Source: Bacteroidia bacterium (GTDB taxonomy: Bacteria; Bacteroidota; Bacteroidia; Chitinophagales; Chitinophagaceae). Taken from it: DNA of 64,000 nt. Shown here in pieces: positions 1 to 9,475 of the stretch; within the stretch, counting starts at the first letter, position 1, and each line of letters begins with the position of its first letter. The notes under the pieces are model-generated. The model had not been told where the DNA came from. It was given only the letters and a program-made list of their open reading frames with translations, and ran no database searches. Both the position numbers and the translations under genes were made by a program. The stretch is taken from contig JAUIBA010000006.1 of the NCBI GenBank assembly GCA_030427635.1, forward strand, positions 1-64,000. The letters are read 5' to 3'.

Positions 1-144
1 GTCTAAGCATCAGTCTTATTGCTGGCAGGTTGCTCTCCAGCAGAGCCCGCTTCCTCTTCAAACTGACAGCCGTATATTAAATATATTTTCGCTAAAATTC
101 ACCAACCATTTTTGGCCTCATTACCATTATTTTTGATATACTGA
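1..144. other. left edge, no gene assigned
   Basis: No complete gene is visible. One plus-strand frame is open from the window edge to a TAA at 78-80 and could be the last 25 codons of a gene lying to the left, ending convergently with the giant repeat protein. The stretch is too short to identify, so this is only a possibility. Confidence 0.2.
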
Positions 145-3100
145 TTAATTATCCAGGAGAATCTTAACCTGCTGTACTGTACCGTCATTTCCTATAAACC
201 TACCGATACAGAAGCCGGTAAGGTGTAGTGATGAGAGGTCTATCACATTATGTCCTGATTTTACCAACCGGGCTGCAACTTCTTTCCCATCTACCGTGTA
301 CAGACTAAAGTAACCGGCAACTGAGGTTTCAAGATTAACACTGCCTGTAGTAACCGGCACAGGGTATACTCTGAAGTAATGAGCTGGTGTTGTTACCGGT
401 AAAACGGAAGTAGGACAGTCTACACTATACTTTACATAGATAGTAAAGAAAGAAGTATCAACACTACATTCGTTACGAACAATGTACCTGACAAGAGCAT
501 TTCCCGGAGCGAGACCCGTAACAGAGCCTGTCTCTTCATTGACAGCAATATAAAGGCTTGTGCTGCTCCATGTGCCACCAGATACAGGGGACGATAATGT
601 GACAGAGTTGCCATAACAAACAGTATCGGCACCGACAATAGTACCTGCATCAGCAGCAGGGATTATTTCCACATCCAATGTGGCAGCTCTGGTGCCACAT
701 GCATTAGTACCGGAGTAAGAAATTGTAGTGGTACCTGCTGCAACACCAGTAATGGTACCACCTGCAACCGTAGCTACAGCTGTATTACTACTACTCCACG
801 AACCACCGACTACAGTGGGGGCAACAGAAGATGTATATCCTACACATGCAGTATCATTACCTGTAAGTGTACCCATATCAGGGAGGGCATTTACAGTAAC
901 CACATATGTAGCAATATCTGTGTTGCATATGCCGGTTACGGTATATCTGATTGTATCAACTCCTGCCAGAATACCTGCAACATCGCCAGTAGCAGATACC
1001 GATGTTGCTCCCGTGGCCGCAGACCACACACCACCGGGTACAGTAGCTACCAATGTTACAGATGCACCCTCACATACTGTAGGTGTACCTAATACGGCGC
1101 CTGCTGTAGTAAGTGCATTTACCGTGACTACCGCAACCTGGTTGCAACCAACCGGAGACCGGTATGTAATGGCAGAGGTACCCGAAACAACTCCCGTTAC
1201 ATTGCCTGTAAGTGACCCAACTGTAGCAACTGCAGGAATTGAGGATGTCCAGGTACCGCCAACGGGGGTAGTACCCAAAACAGTGCTGCTGCCGGGACAA
1301 ACAGTAAGCGCACCGGAAATAGCAGCCGGAGTAGGATTGACAGTAATAGTTCCGGTTTTGAAGCAACCTGTAGCAGGTATTATGTAGGACATTACAGCTG
1401 TTCCCGAAGCTACGCCGGTAACAATGCCAGCAGCGCTGCCGACTGTAGCGATAGTAACATTACTGCTAACCCATGTGCCCGCTGCCGGACTGGAGCTGAG
1501 CATAGTAGTAGTACCCTCGCACAATGACATGGTACCGGTAACCGAAGCAGGAGACGGATTGACAGTGACCAGATGTGGAATTTTACAGCCGGTAGGCAGT
1601 ATATATGATATGGCAGCAGTACCTGCTGCTACTCCGTTAACGATACCGGTCATAAACCCTACACCGGCACGCGTAAGATTACTACTGGCCCAGGTACCAC
1701 CGGCCGGGGTGCCCGTTAATGTAACTGTAGCTCCGGTACAAACTTCATGAGGCCCGGCTGTACCGGTAGGTAACGGATTAACAGTAACGGTGGCGGAACG
1801 ATAACAGCCATTACCCAATACGTAAGAAACAACAGAAGTGCCGGGAGCCACACCGGCAACGAGACCAGATGCAGATATAACACCTACTGCGGTGTTAGAA
1901 CTTACCCAGACACCAAATGATACTGTATTGGTAAGGAACGAAGTAGCGCCTTCACATACTACCAGTGAGCCGGAAATAGCAGATGGTGACTGATTTACAG
2001 TTATAGCCTGAGATGTTCTGCATCCGGCAGTAGTTGTATAAGTTATTCTGGCAGTACCAACATTTAAGCCACGCACTTCTCCGCTGGAGAAACCGGTTGT
2101 AGCAACAACGGGATTAGAGCTGCCCCATGAGCCACCTAAAGGTGTACACATAAATGTATCTCTTGTACCTGTACATATTTCAAAATTACCTGTAATAGTA
2201 CCAGGAAGCGGATTAACTGTAAGTACTGCTGTACGGGTGCAGCCTGTAGCAGTTTTTGTGTATGTAACACCTGTAGTACCTGCGGCAACACCAGTAACAA
2301 TACCGGTAGCAGAGCCAATTGTTGCTATAAGGTCATCGGCACTGGACCATGTACCACCCAATGAGCCAACCAACGTGGTATTAGCACCTTCACACACTGA
2401 AAGCGTTCCTCCAATTAGTGCTGGCAACGAATTAACTGTCAATGCCTTAGTTCTAAAACATCCTACTACAAGTGTATAACTTACAATAGTTGCTCCTGCA
2501 TTAACACCAGTTACAGCACCTGTAGCAGCATCGATGGTAACTGTAGTGCCGGTAGCGCTCCACGTACCACCACCGGTAAGGCTGGATAGGGTAACCGTAG
2601 CATCGACACAGACCGTAGATGGACCTGAAATAGTATCGGGTAATGCATTTACTGTAACTGAATGTAGCGCATGCATATCGCCACAGGAATTTGAAACAGA
2701 ATAAGATATGGTAGTAGTACCCGGGTCAATACCTGTAACGACACCAGTGCTGCTTACCGTAGCAGCAGTAATGCTTGAAGAAGACCAGGTACCAATACTG
2801 ACAGGATTAGTGAGAGATATAGTACTGCCACTGGCGCAGACGCTTACCGGACCTGAAATAATGCCTGGGTCCAATAACGTGTCTACTGTTACTACCGACG
2901 TAGCAGCTACAGTAGCGCAGCTATTTGTAAACGAATATGATATAACAGCTGTACCTGCATCCACACCTGTTACCACACCATCAGTACCTACTGAAGCAAC
3001 AGCTGCATCGGACGAGCTCCATGAGCCACCGGCTACCGTAGCGGTAAAAGTACCTGTAGTACCTGCACAGAACGGTGCCGAAATACCAGAGATAGTACCT

Positions 3101-5490
3101 GCAGTGGGCGTAAGGTCCACCGTCATCACTATAGTATTAGTACAGCCACCTGCTGTGTATGTTATCACAACCACACCAGCTGTAACACCCGTAACAACGC
3201 CCGATGTGCCAACAGTAGCGAGGGAAGTATTGCCACTCTGCCATGTACCACCTGCAACACTGCTGGATAAAGTGACAGAAGAGCCGGAACAAACAGACGC
3301 AGCACCGGTAATGTCAGGAAGTGCCTGAACGGTTACTATAGCAGTAGCATATGAGCTGCCACATACATTTGCAGTTTCATAACTTATAAGCACGGTACCA
3401 CCACTTACACCAGTAACTTCTCCCGTGCCAGCATCTACTGTAGCCTCAGGCCCACCAGAAATCCATGTACCACCTGAAACTGTGGACGATAATGTGACCA
3501 TGCTACCTGCACAAATACTTGCTGCACCTGAAACAGTACCAGGATCTGACAAAGTATTTACAGTAACAACCATTGTGGCGGTGGCGGTGCCACAGCCTGT
3601 TGTAGCCGTATAAGATATAGTAGTGGTACCAGATGCAATACCTGTGACCGTACCGGTGGCTGCATCGACTGTACCAATGGCAGCATCGGAAGAAGCCCAT
3701 GCACCACCGGAAACAGTGGATGATATGAGAGTAGTACTTCCCGGACAAACTGTATCTGTACCGGACAATGTGCCCGCATCAGGTACAGGGCTTACTGTTA
3801 CGATAGCAGTGGCAGAAACACCAGATACTGTGTAACTAACAGTGGTAGTACCCGTACTAACACCAGAAAGCGCGCCTGTAGTAGCATTGATAGTAGCAAT
3901 TGAAGTGGAGGATGTGCTCCATGTACCTCCAACAGTAGTGTTAGCGAGGGTGGTACCGGCACCTACACATACATTGAATGTACCCGTAATGGCAGCAAGA
4001 GGATTATTACGCAGTACAGAAACAGTAGCAGCGGTAGCATTGCTGACCAGTATCTCTGGTTTACCATCGCCGTCAATATCTCCGGCAGCTACCCTTGCAG
4101 GTCCTGAACCTGTGGCAAAAGAAAGTGCTGTAGAAAATGAAGCAGCGTCAATGGTGCCTGAAACTGCTGCATTTTTTAGCAGAGATACATTATCCGTACC
4201 ATTGTTGCACGATACCAGATCGGGCTTGCCATCTCCATTAAAGTCAGCGACAGCAATGCCACGGGGAGTGGTGCCAACTGAAAAATCTACACGGGGGGAT
4301 AAAGTGCCGCTGGTAATACTACCCGGTACACTTGTATTACGGAAAACAGCGATTGTATTACTACCGGAGTTTGCAATGCATATTTCCTGCTTGCCGTCGC
4401 CATCTATATCTGCAAGAGCACCGGCAACAGGGTTTGTACCAACGGTAAGGTTTACAATGGCAGCAAACGATGTAGTAACTATGGGCCCGGGAGCTGTCAT
4501 TGTGTTACGGAACACCGACACATTACCTGACCCACTATTAATTACCACCATATCCGGCTTAGCATCGCCATCAATATCACCTGCAAGAACCTTAACCGGG
4601 GCTGTACCCGGAGTGATGTTGTCTTTAGGTGCAAATGAACCTGTGGTGAGAGAACCGGCAGTACCTATGTTACGAAAAGTGTTCAGTACATTGGACGAAC
4701 ATGCAACGAGCAGATCTGTTTTGCCGTCCATATCCATATCAGCGGCAGTAACCCCCTGAGCGCCTGCATTGGCAGCAAGGTCTACACTGGCAGCAAAAGA
4801 GGCTGCTGAAAACGTACCTGCCCCGGAGGTAGTATTACGTAAAACTGAAACAAAACTGAGCACAGCCCCCGAATTGGCAGCAGCAATATCCAGCTTACCA
4901 TCTCCATCAATATCGGCCAAAGTGATATCCTGAACTGGCTGGGGTACACTATATGTAACTGCTGCATCAAGAGAGCCAGCAGTAATGGTACCTGATACGC
5001 TTATATTCCTGAACACTGAAACCGTAGCAGCGCCTGCATTGGCAACAACAACATCGGCCTTGCCATCTCCGTCCAAATCTCCAATAACAACACGTGAGGG
5101 ATTAGTAACACCAGAGAAATCTACGTGCGACTCAAATAGTGTAGCTGTGGGGTCATATGCACTATTGTCATATGCCGGGAGGAATGGATACTGAGCATAT
5201 CCGATAAGGCCCGATACGCTATTCACAACTGATACCTGTGAAAAAGAGGCACCAACAGGAACCGTAACAGTAAGATCAGTGACAGAGGCCGTGGCAACTA
5301 TTGCTTTTGTAGCACCGAAATACACAATATTGCCCGCAGGAGTAGCATCAAAGCCAGTGCCGGATATGACAACAGAAGTGCCGGGAAATGCCGATAACGA
5401 GCTAACAGAACTGATAACAGGCTGCTGAGCAAACATAAACGCCGGCGCGGCAAATAGTGAGAGGAAAAGTGCAGATAAAAATTTATTCAT
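145..5490 (-). CDS. giant T9SS-secreted surface protein with FG-GAP propeller and Ig-like repeats
   Basis: Predicted 1781-residue secreted protein. I start it at the ATG at 5490 because it gives a clean signal peptide (MNKFLSALFLSLFAAPAFMFA); a longer frame upstream adds 29 non-signal residues. Domains in order: an IPT/TIG-like domain (about 25-100); seven FG-GAP/VCBS repeats (about 115-490), each with a calcium-binding DxDGDGxxD-type loop, which suggests a seven-bladed propeller; then 16 Ig-like (Big_2-type) repeats of 72-78 residues (about 500-1690), nearly all with a VC.G pair partner and a later Cys suggesting one disulfide each. The last 75 residues (YFRVYPVP onward, VDGKEV, ending VQQVKILLDN) are a type A T9SS sorting domain. 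The likely role is a surface adhesin or structural protein, anchored or released through T9SS. The ligand is unknown. Repeats are diverged rather than identical. Confidence 0.85.
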   Translation of the reverse strand: MNKFLSALFLSLFAAPAFMFAQQPVISSVSSLSAFPGTSVVISGTGFDATPAGNIVYFGATKAIVATASVTDLTVTVPVGASFSQVSVVNSVSGLIGYAQYPFLPAYDNSAYDPTATLFESHVDFSGVTNPSRVVIGDLDGDGKADVVVANAGAATVSVFRNISVSGTITAGSLDAAVTYSVPQPVQDITLADIDGDGKLDIAAANSGAVLSFVSVLRNTTSGAGTFSAASFAASVDLAANAGAQGVTAADMDMDGKTDLLVACSSNVLNTFRNIGTAGSLTTGSFAPKDNITPGTAPVKVLAGDIDGDAKPDMVVINSGSGNVSVFRNTMTAPGPIVTTSFAAIVNLTVGTNPVAGALADIDGDGKQEICIANSGSNTIAVFRNTSVPGSITSGTLSPRVDFSVGTTPRGIAVADFNGDGKPDLVSCNNGTDNVSLLKNAAVSGTIDAASFSTALSFATGSGPARVAAGDIDGDGKPEILVSNATAATVSVLRNNPLAAITGTFNVCVGAGTTLANTTVGGTWSTSSTSIATINATTGALSGVSTGTTTVSYTVSGVSATAIVTVSPVPDAGTLSGTDTVCPGSTTLISSTVSGGAWASSDAAIGTVDAATGTVTGIASGTTTISYTATTGCGTATATMVVTVNTLSDPGTVSGAASICAGSMVTLSSTVSGGTWISGGPEATVDAGTGEVTGVSGGTVLISYETANVCGSSYATAIVTVQALPDITGAASVCSGSSVTLSSSVAGGTWQSGNTSLATVGTSGVVTGVTAGVVVITYTAGGCTNTIVMTVDLTPTAGTISGISAPFCAGTTGTFTATVAGGSWSSSDAAVASVGTDGVVTGVDAGTAVISYSFTNSCATVAATSVVTVDTLLDPGIISGPVSVCASGSTISLTNPVSIGTWSSSSITAATVSSTGVVTGIDPGTTTISYSVSNSCGDMHALHSVTVNALPDTISGPSTVCVDATVTLSSLTGGGTWSATGTTVTIDAATGAVTGVNAGATIVSYTLVVGCFRTKALTVNSLPALIGGTLSVCEGANTTLVGSLGGTWSSADDLIATIGSATGIVTGVAAGTTGVTYTKTATGCTRTAVLTVNPLPGTITGNFEICTGTRDTFMCTPLGGSWGSSNPVVATTGFSSGEVRGLNVGTARITYTTTAGCRTSQAITVNQSPSAISGSLVVCEGATSFLTNTVSFGVWVSSNTAVGVISASGLVAGVAPGTSVVSYVLGNGCYRSATVTVNPLPTGTAGPHEVCTGATVTLTGTPAGGTWASSNLTRAGVGFMTGIVNGVAAGTAAISYILPTGCKIPHLVTVNPSPASVTGTMSLCEGTTTMLSSSPAAGTWVSSNVTIATVGSAAGIVTGVASGTAVMSYIIPATGCFKTGTITVNPTPAAISGALTVCPGSSTVLGTTPVGGTWTSSIPAVATVGSLTGNVTGVVSGTSAITYRSPVGCNQVAVVTVNALTTAGAVLGTPTVCEGASVTLVATVPGGVWSAATGATSVSATGDVAGILAGVDTIRYTVTGICNTDIATYVVTVNALPDMGTLTGNDTACVGYTSSVAPTVVGGSWSSSNTAVATVAGGTITGVAAGTTTISYSGTNACGTRAATLDVEIIPAADAGTIVGADTVCYGNSVTLSSPVSGGTWSSTSLYIAVNEETGSVTGLAPGNALVRYIVRNECSVDTSFFTIYVKYSVDCPTSVLPVTTPAHYFRVYPVPVTTGSVNLETSVAGYFSLYTVDGKEVAARLVKSGHNVIDLSSLHLTGFCIGRFIGNDGTVQQVKILLDN

Positions 5491-5547
5491 CAAAAATTGT
5501 ATTAAGTGAATACAAGCCCCGTCCGGGCATAGCTCCGGAAGAAAGTA

Positions 5548-5578
5548 CAAATTTAGTTTATTATAATGACCGTACAAT
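5548..5578 (-). promoter_or_regulatory. putative Bacteroidota promoter for the giant repeat protein
   Basis: On the minus strand a -7 element TAAATTTG lies at 5555-5548. A -33-like ATTG (one mismatch to TTTG) is 19 nt upstream at 5578-5575. The start codon is about 57 nt downstream. Motif match only. Confidence 0.5.
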
Positions 5579-5652
5579 TATCATTTGTTGATATTTTTTA
5601 GTTGCATAAGAGTAATAACAAACACCCCTCTTTTTCATAAAAACTGACTTTG

Positions 5653-5660
5653 TACCTTTG
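5653..5660 (+). promoter_or_regulatory. -7 element for gldB
   Basis: TACCTTTG matches the Bacteroidota -7 consensus TAnnTTTG and ends 24 nt before the chosen gldB start. No convincing -33 TTTG is seen. Confidence 0.5.
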
Positions 5661-5684
5661 CGCCTCGTTACCATAGTGTGCCTC

Positions 5685-6755
5685 ATGAAGAAAATAAAAC
5701 TATATATAGGGTCTGTAATCTGTTTGCTGGGATGTGTAACATTGCTAAACAGTTGCACAGATAACAGGACTTCAGGACCTGACACATCCGGTATTCAACT
5801 GGAGCTGAAAACATACCGGTTTGACACTGACCTTTATGCACTGGATAGCAATAACATAGAGGCCGGACTTGGGAAGCTTAAAGAAAAGTATCCTCAGTTT
5901 CTGGACTTCTTCCTTGATACCCTAATGGCATATGGACTGAACGGCAATTACTCAGACACCATGCCCGGTATCAGAGAAGGACTTATTCCATTTATCACAT
6001 TCAAGGATTATGCTGAGCTGGAACAATATATAAAACAGCAATACCCTGACACTAAAGAAACAGACAAAAGTCTCACTGAAGGATTCAAAACTCTTAAATA
6101 TTACTTTCCAGACATTACTGTACCAAATATTTACTACCTGAATCTGGGACTGAGCAGATGGACTGCTTTCCCTGTGGACAGCAATACACAGTGCATAGCT
6201 CTGGATATGTTTCTGGGGGATGAGTTTCCGCACTATGCTTCTGTGAACGAGCCTGCGTATATGAAGCAGCACAGGAGACCTAAATATATACCTGTCTCCG
6301 TATTCAGCTCACTGTACCGGCTAGCCTACCCTCTTAAAACACAGGAAAAAAACCTACTGGAACTGATGCTGCAGAAAGGTAAAGAACTATATTTTCTTCA
6401 TAGCATACTACCGGGTACACCAGACTCAGTACTGCTGGGATTTAATGCAGAGCAAACAAAATGGTGTGAGGAAAACGAAGCATTTGTATATAACTTTTTT
6501 GTAAGAAACGAACTACTATTCAACAAAGAAGCCATGACCATTATGTCTTATATAACTGATGGTCCTTTTGCACGGGGCATAGAGCCACCCTCCAATGAAA
6601 AGAAAGTAACACCTGGCAATATAGGTACCTGGCTGGGTTATAAAATGATCATATCCTATATGCAACAACACAAGGATATGACCTTACAAAAACTGCTGGC
6701 AACAGAATTCAATCCGACAACATTCCTTGCAGATGCTAAGTACAAGCCACGCTAG
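5685..6755 (+). CDS. gldB: GldB-like gliding motility lipoprotein
   Basis: 356-residue lipoprotein. The start at 5685 gives a type II signal peptide with lipobox LNSC (Cys24); a TTG 27 nt upstream overlaps the -7 box and is rejected. The region beginning LELKTYRFDTDLYALD and the following KYPQFLDFFLDT match my memory of the GldB family, needed for gliding in Flavobacterium and linked to the T9SS/gliding machinery. It is anchored in the envelope. The DUF3078 gene follows 34 nt later and may be co-transcribed. Many non-gliding Bacteroidota keep gldB, so the gene alone does not prove gliding. Confidence 0.8.
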   Translation: MKKIKLYIGSVICLLGCVTLLNSCTDNRTSGPDTSGIQLELKTYRFDTDLYALDSNNIEAGLGKLKEKYPQFLDFFLDTLMAYGLNGNYSDTMPGIREGLIPFITFKDYAELEQYIKQQYPDTKETDKSLTEGFKTLKYYFPDITVPNIYYLNLGLSRWTAFPVDSNTQCIALDMFLGDEFPHYASVNEPAYMKQHRRPKYIPVSVFSSLYRLAYPLKTQEKNLLELMLQKGKELYFLHSILPGTPDSVLLGFNAEQTKWCEENEAFVYNFFVRNELLFNKEAMTIMSYITDGPFARGIEPPSNEKKVTPGNIGTWLGYKMIISYMQQHKDMTLQKLLATEFNPTTFLADAKYKPR

Positions 6756-6789
6756 ATAACATAAATAAACATACACAAATACAATAGAA

Positions 6790-7812
6790 ATGAAAAAAAA
6801 TCTACTGATTATCACATCATTATGTGCACTATCTAATGTATCAAATGCGCAAATAAACAAGATGGACGAAGTAAAAAAGTCACTTGAAACAAAAAATGCA
6901 GATACTGTGGCATGGGTACACAGTGGTGTACTTACGATAGGAACCAATGGTGGCTTCCTGCATAACTGGGCTGCGGGTGGTGAACTGGGCTCGCTACTTA
7001 TAAATGGCATATTTTCCGGCAGACTGGACCGTCTGAATCACCGGGATATATGGAGTAATACCCTGGATATGACCTATGGTCTTACTTATAACTATTCTAC
7101 TTCATTTGTGCCCAGAAAAACAGATGACCGTATCGACTTTACTTCTAAATATGGTAAAGTAATAGATACGGGAAGAAACATATTCCTGACTACCCTATTT
7201 AACTTCAAGTCGCAGCTGACAAAAGGTTATGATTACTCCCTGCCCAACTGGGATAGCATATCTACCTCAAACTTCCTGTCGCCGGCATTCTTTACGCTTG
7301 CTGTAGGTGGTGAATATCGTAAAGGGAGTGATATAACATTATTCCTGTCGCCGGTAGCTGCCCGCCTTGTTACTGCCGACAAGTATTACACCCTGATGAA
7401 ACCAGAAGGCATGTTTGGTGTACCCTATGGCAAAACCACCGCTATGCAGCTGGGTGCTTACTTCTCTGGCCGCTATACGATAAACATCACCAAAAACATG
7501 GTTTTCAAGACACGTCTGGACCTGTATTCAAACTACCTGGCAAAAGATACAAAGGACAGCACCGGTACTGTTATCAAAAAAGACAATCCCGGCAATCTGA
7601 ATGTATTGTTTGACAACCTGTTTTCATGGAAAGTATCAAAAGTATTTAACATAACTGTAGGTGCTACTGTAATGTATGACAACAACATACCATACAGCAA
7701 AACATATGTAGATGACATGGGCAATACCGTAGATAAGAATGAACCAGGTGCAGGACTAGGCTGGGTGCAGCTGAAGCAGGTTGTAACATTTGGACTGGGC
7801 TTTAAGTTCTGA
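6790..7812 (+). CDS. DUF3078 outer-membrane protein
   Basis: 340-residue protein with a signal peptide (MKKNLLIITSLCALSNVSNA). The body has alternating aromatic/polar strands typical of an outer-membrane beta-barrel and ends in the aromatic residue Phe (VTFGLGFKF). The N-terminal motif GGFLHNWAAGGE with SGRLDRLNHRDIWSN is characteristic of DUF3078, a Bacteroidota-specific family of unknown function. It lies 34 nt after gldB and probably shares its transcript. A strong hairpin with a T-run follows at 7850-7900. Confidence 0.8.
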   Translation: MKKNLLIITSLCALSNVSNAQINKMDEVKKSLETKNADTVAWVHSGVLTIGTNGGFLHNWAAGGELGSLLINGIFSGRLDRLNHRDIWSNTLDMTYGLTYNYSTSFVPRKTDDRIDFTSKYGKVIDTGRNIFLTTLFNFKSQLTKGYDYSLPNWDSISTSNFLSPAFFTLAVGGEYRKGSDITLFLSPVAARLVTADKYYTLMKPEGMFGVPYGKTTAMQLGAYFSGRYTINITKNMVFKTRLDLYSNYLAKDTKDSTGTVIKKDNPGNLNVLFDNLFSWKVSKVFNITVGATVMYDNNIPYSKTYVDDMGNTVDKNEPGAGLGWVQLKQVVTFGLGFKF

Positions 7813-7836
7813 TTCTATACGATAAGATAAAAAGGT

Positions 7837-7844
7837 TACTTTTG
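7837..7844 (+). promoter_or_regulatory. -7 element upstream of scpA
   Basis: TACTTTTG is a perfect TAnnTTTG match. A transcript from it would begin close to 7849-7851, at the foot of the hairpin at 7850-7894. No good -33 is seen. Confidence 0.4.
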
Positions 7845-7849
7845 TTTTA

Positions 7850-7900
7850 CTGCGTCAATGAAGTACATGCATCCGATGCATTTCATTGACGCAGTTTTTT
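7850..7900 (+). terminator. long hairpin with T-run between DUF3078 gene and scpA
   Basis: CTGCGTCAATGAA (7850-7862) pairs perfectly with 7882-7894. An inner ATGCAT/CCG/ATGCAT stem (7867-7881) extends it, with GTAC bulged on the left. TTTTTT follows at 7895-7900. This is a good intrinsic terminator for the upstream gene, but it could also sit at the 5' end of the scpA message. Confidence 0.75.
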
Positions 7901-7921
7901 GCCTGTATTACATATAAGATA

Positions 7922-8776
7922 ATGTCAGCTACCTACCAGATAAAGCTTCCTCAGTTTGAAGGTCCATTTGACCTGCTGCTATTTTTTATAGAGCGTGACG
8001 AACTTGATATTTACAACATTCCTATAGCTGGCATCACGAATGAGTTTCTGGGATATATACATACACTGGAGAGTCTGAATATAGAGCTGGCAAGTGAATT
8101 TATTCTTTTTGTATCTACCCTGATGCGTATAAAGGCAAAGATGCTACTCCCCCGCAGAGAGGTGGATGCGCAGGGTAATGAAATAGACCCCAGGCAGGAA
8201 CTGGTAGATAAGATACTGGAGTATAAACGCTTCAAAGAAGCATCGGAAATGATGGCCCTGATGGAGGCCGACAGGCAGATGCAGCAAAAGCGTGGCAATA
8301 TAAAAAATGAGATAGACGACCTGAGTGAGTCATACTCTGAAGGAACAGAGATACAGACAGTAACCATGTATAAGTTGCTGCAGGCGTATGAAAAGGTGAT
8401 AAAGCGGTTTAATGACCGTAACCAGAAACCGCAGCATGTGGTTGTAAAGTATAATTACAGTCTGGAAGGGCAACGTACATTTCTACAAAATGACCTGAAA
8501 GAAAAGAAGCGTGTACCATTTGACCAGTTATTTGCTGTATGTGAAAACCGGATACATGCCATTTTTACATTTCTGGCCATGCTGGAACTGATACAGCAGA
8601 AGTATCTTATGATACTTATTGGTACCGGCCGGAACAACTTCATAGTAGAATGGAACAGTGAGGCTGACAACAATAATACAGAACCTACCGAAGCCACAGA
8701 AAGCACTAATGAAGTGTTAAATGAGGGGCAGGAAGGTGACAATACATCATCGGAAGATGATAGTCTGGCACAATAA
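7922..8776 (+). CDS. scpA: segregation and condensation protein A
   Basis: 284-residue kleisin subunit of the SMC-ScpAB condensin complex, which organises and segregates the chromosome in the cytoplasm. The diagnostic N-terminus YQIKLPQFEGPFDLLLFFIE is present, as is the helical middle (LASEFILFVSTLMRIKAKMLLP) and a C-terminal winged-helix-like part (FTFLAMLELIQQKYLMI). The last 35 residues are a Glu/Asn/Thr-rich tail beyond the usual domain. The ATG at 7922 is chosen because it places the conserved motif at the N-terminus; a TTG 36 nt upstream falls inside the hairpin. No scpB or smc is in the window. Confidence 0.93.
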   Translation: MSATYQIKLPQFEGPFDLLLFFIERDELDIYNIPIAGITNEFLGYIHTLESLNIELASEFILFVSTLMRIKAKMLLPRREVDAQGNEIDPRQELVDKILEYKRFKEASEMMALMEADRQMQQKRGNIKNEIDDLSESYSEGTEIQTVTMYKLLQAYEKVIKRFNDRNQKPQHVVVKYNYSLEGQRTFLQNDLKEKKRVPFDQLFAVCENRIHAIFTFLAMLELIQQKYLMILIGTGRNNFIVEWNSEADNNNTEPTEATESTNEVLNEGQEGDNTSSEDDSLAQ

Positions 8777-8786
8777 TTGCATTATT

Positions 8787-8882
8787 TTATGTGCAGTGTA
8801 ACTGCAAAATGACTTCCTTGCGAGGCGCTGTCGGACAGTAAGCCAGCAAGGAATTCTGCTTTACAGCACATCGTATCAGCTA
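8787..8882. other. structured convergent intergenic region
   Basis: Between scpA and the convergent XRE gene are nested inverted repeats: GCAGTgtaACTGC, TTCCTTGC pairing with GCAAGGAA about 24 nt later, and CTGTC-G-GACAG inside that. No long T-run follows. It may be a bidirectional terminator or a small structured RNA; the sequence alone does not decide. Confidence 0.35.
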
Positions 8883-8897
8883 CAAAACCCGGACTAA

Positions 8898-9236
8898 CTA
8901 TTCAGGCTTGGGCTTGGGGGTAGCATCCTGCATGAGGGCCTGATGCTCAAAATCTACCATCTGTAATGCGAGGCTTTTTATAGAAGGGTATACGAGATCA
9001 TATACTCCTTTTTTGCCCGGAGATACATCTGTATCTTCCATAGCTACTATATATATAATAGAAGGTGGAATGTCCAGAGCTTCGCATATACGGTTAAATG
9101 TACGCTGGCTGGGCCGCTTCTTTCCGGTCTCAATCTGTGATAACGCGGTTTGCGTCAATTCACACTTTTCAGCAAGTTCAAACTGGCTGACCCCAATCTT
9201 TTTACGAATAGACCTGATAGCTGCACCAATATTCAT
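8898..9236 (-). CDS. XRE-family helix-turn-helix regulator
   Basis: 112-residue cytoplasmic DNA-binding protein. Residues about 5-60 form a Cro/CI-type HTH: the core is GVSQFELAEKCELTQTALSQ followed by IETGKKRPS, with FNRICEALDIPPSII closing the domain. The C-terminal 50 residues (YDLVYPSIKSLALQMVDFEHQ) are a short helical region of unknown role. It is monocistronic, convergent with scpA and upstream of (not overlapping) hemL. Two short inverted repeats in the 239-nt gap upstream may be operators. Target genes cannot be told from sequence. Confidence 0.85.
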   Translation of the reverse strand: MNIGAAIRSIRKKIGVSQFELAEKCELTQTALSQIETGKKRPSQRTFNRICEALDIPPSIIYIVAMEDTDVSPGKKGVYDLVYPSIKSLALQMVDFEHQALMQDATPKPKPE

Positions 9237-9323
9237 AACATTTACAATTTTAGGTAAGTATATAAATCTGAGATGTAAATTTAACTGTATGATAAAAATA
9301 CATACGCAATCTAATGAACTTCG

Positions 9324-9391
9324 TTAATAAAGCCAGTTTATTAATGTACACTTTATACACATTCACCCCAAATTGCCATTTTGTGACAAAA
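9324..9391. promoter_or_regulatory. two short palindromes upstream of the XRE gene
   Basis: TTAATAAA-GCCAG-TTTATTAA (9324-9344) and TTTTGT-G-ACAAAA (9379-9391) lie 88-155 nt upstream of the regulator start and 85-152 nt beyond the hemL stop. Both have the size of repressor operator sites, but AT-rich palindromes also occur by chance. Confidence 0.3.
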
Positions 9392-9475
9392 AAGGTGGCG
9401 TTTTAGTATCAAAAATGCAGTAAAAACCAGCATTTGCAACTGATGTATACCACTATCGTGCAACAGGGTGTATCA

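Noticed and set aside
728-4759. Many long plus-strand open frames opposite the giant repeat protein
   Set aside because: They are antisense shadows produced by the Val/Thr/Gly/Ser-rich repeat codons (GTA, ACA, ACC); their translations are low-complexity Val/Pro/Thr strings without signals or promoters.
145-5490. Possible CRISPR or DNA tandem-repeat array
   Set aside because: The periodicity is at protein level (72-78 residues); DNA units are diverged and no short identical repeat with regular spacers is visible.
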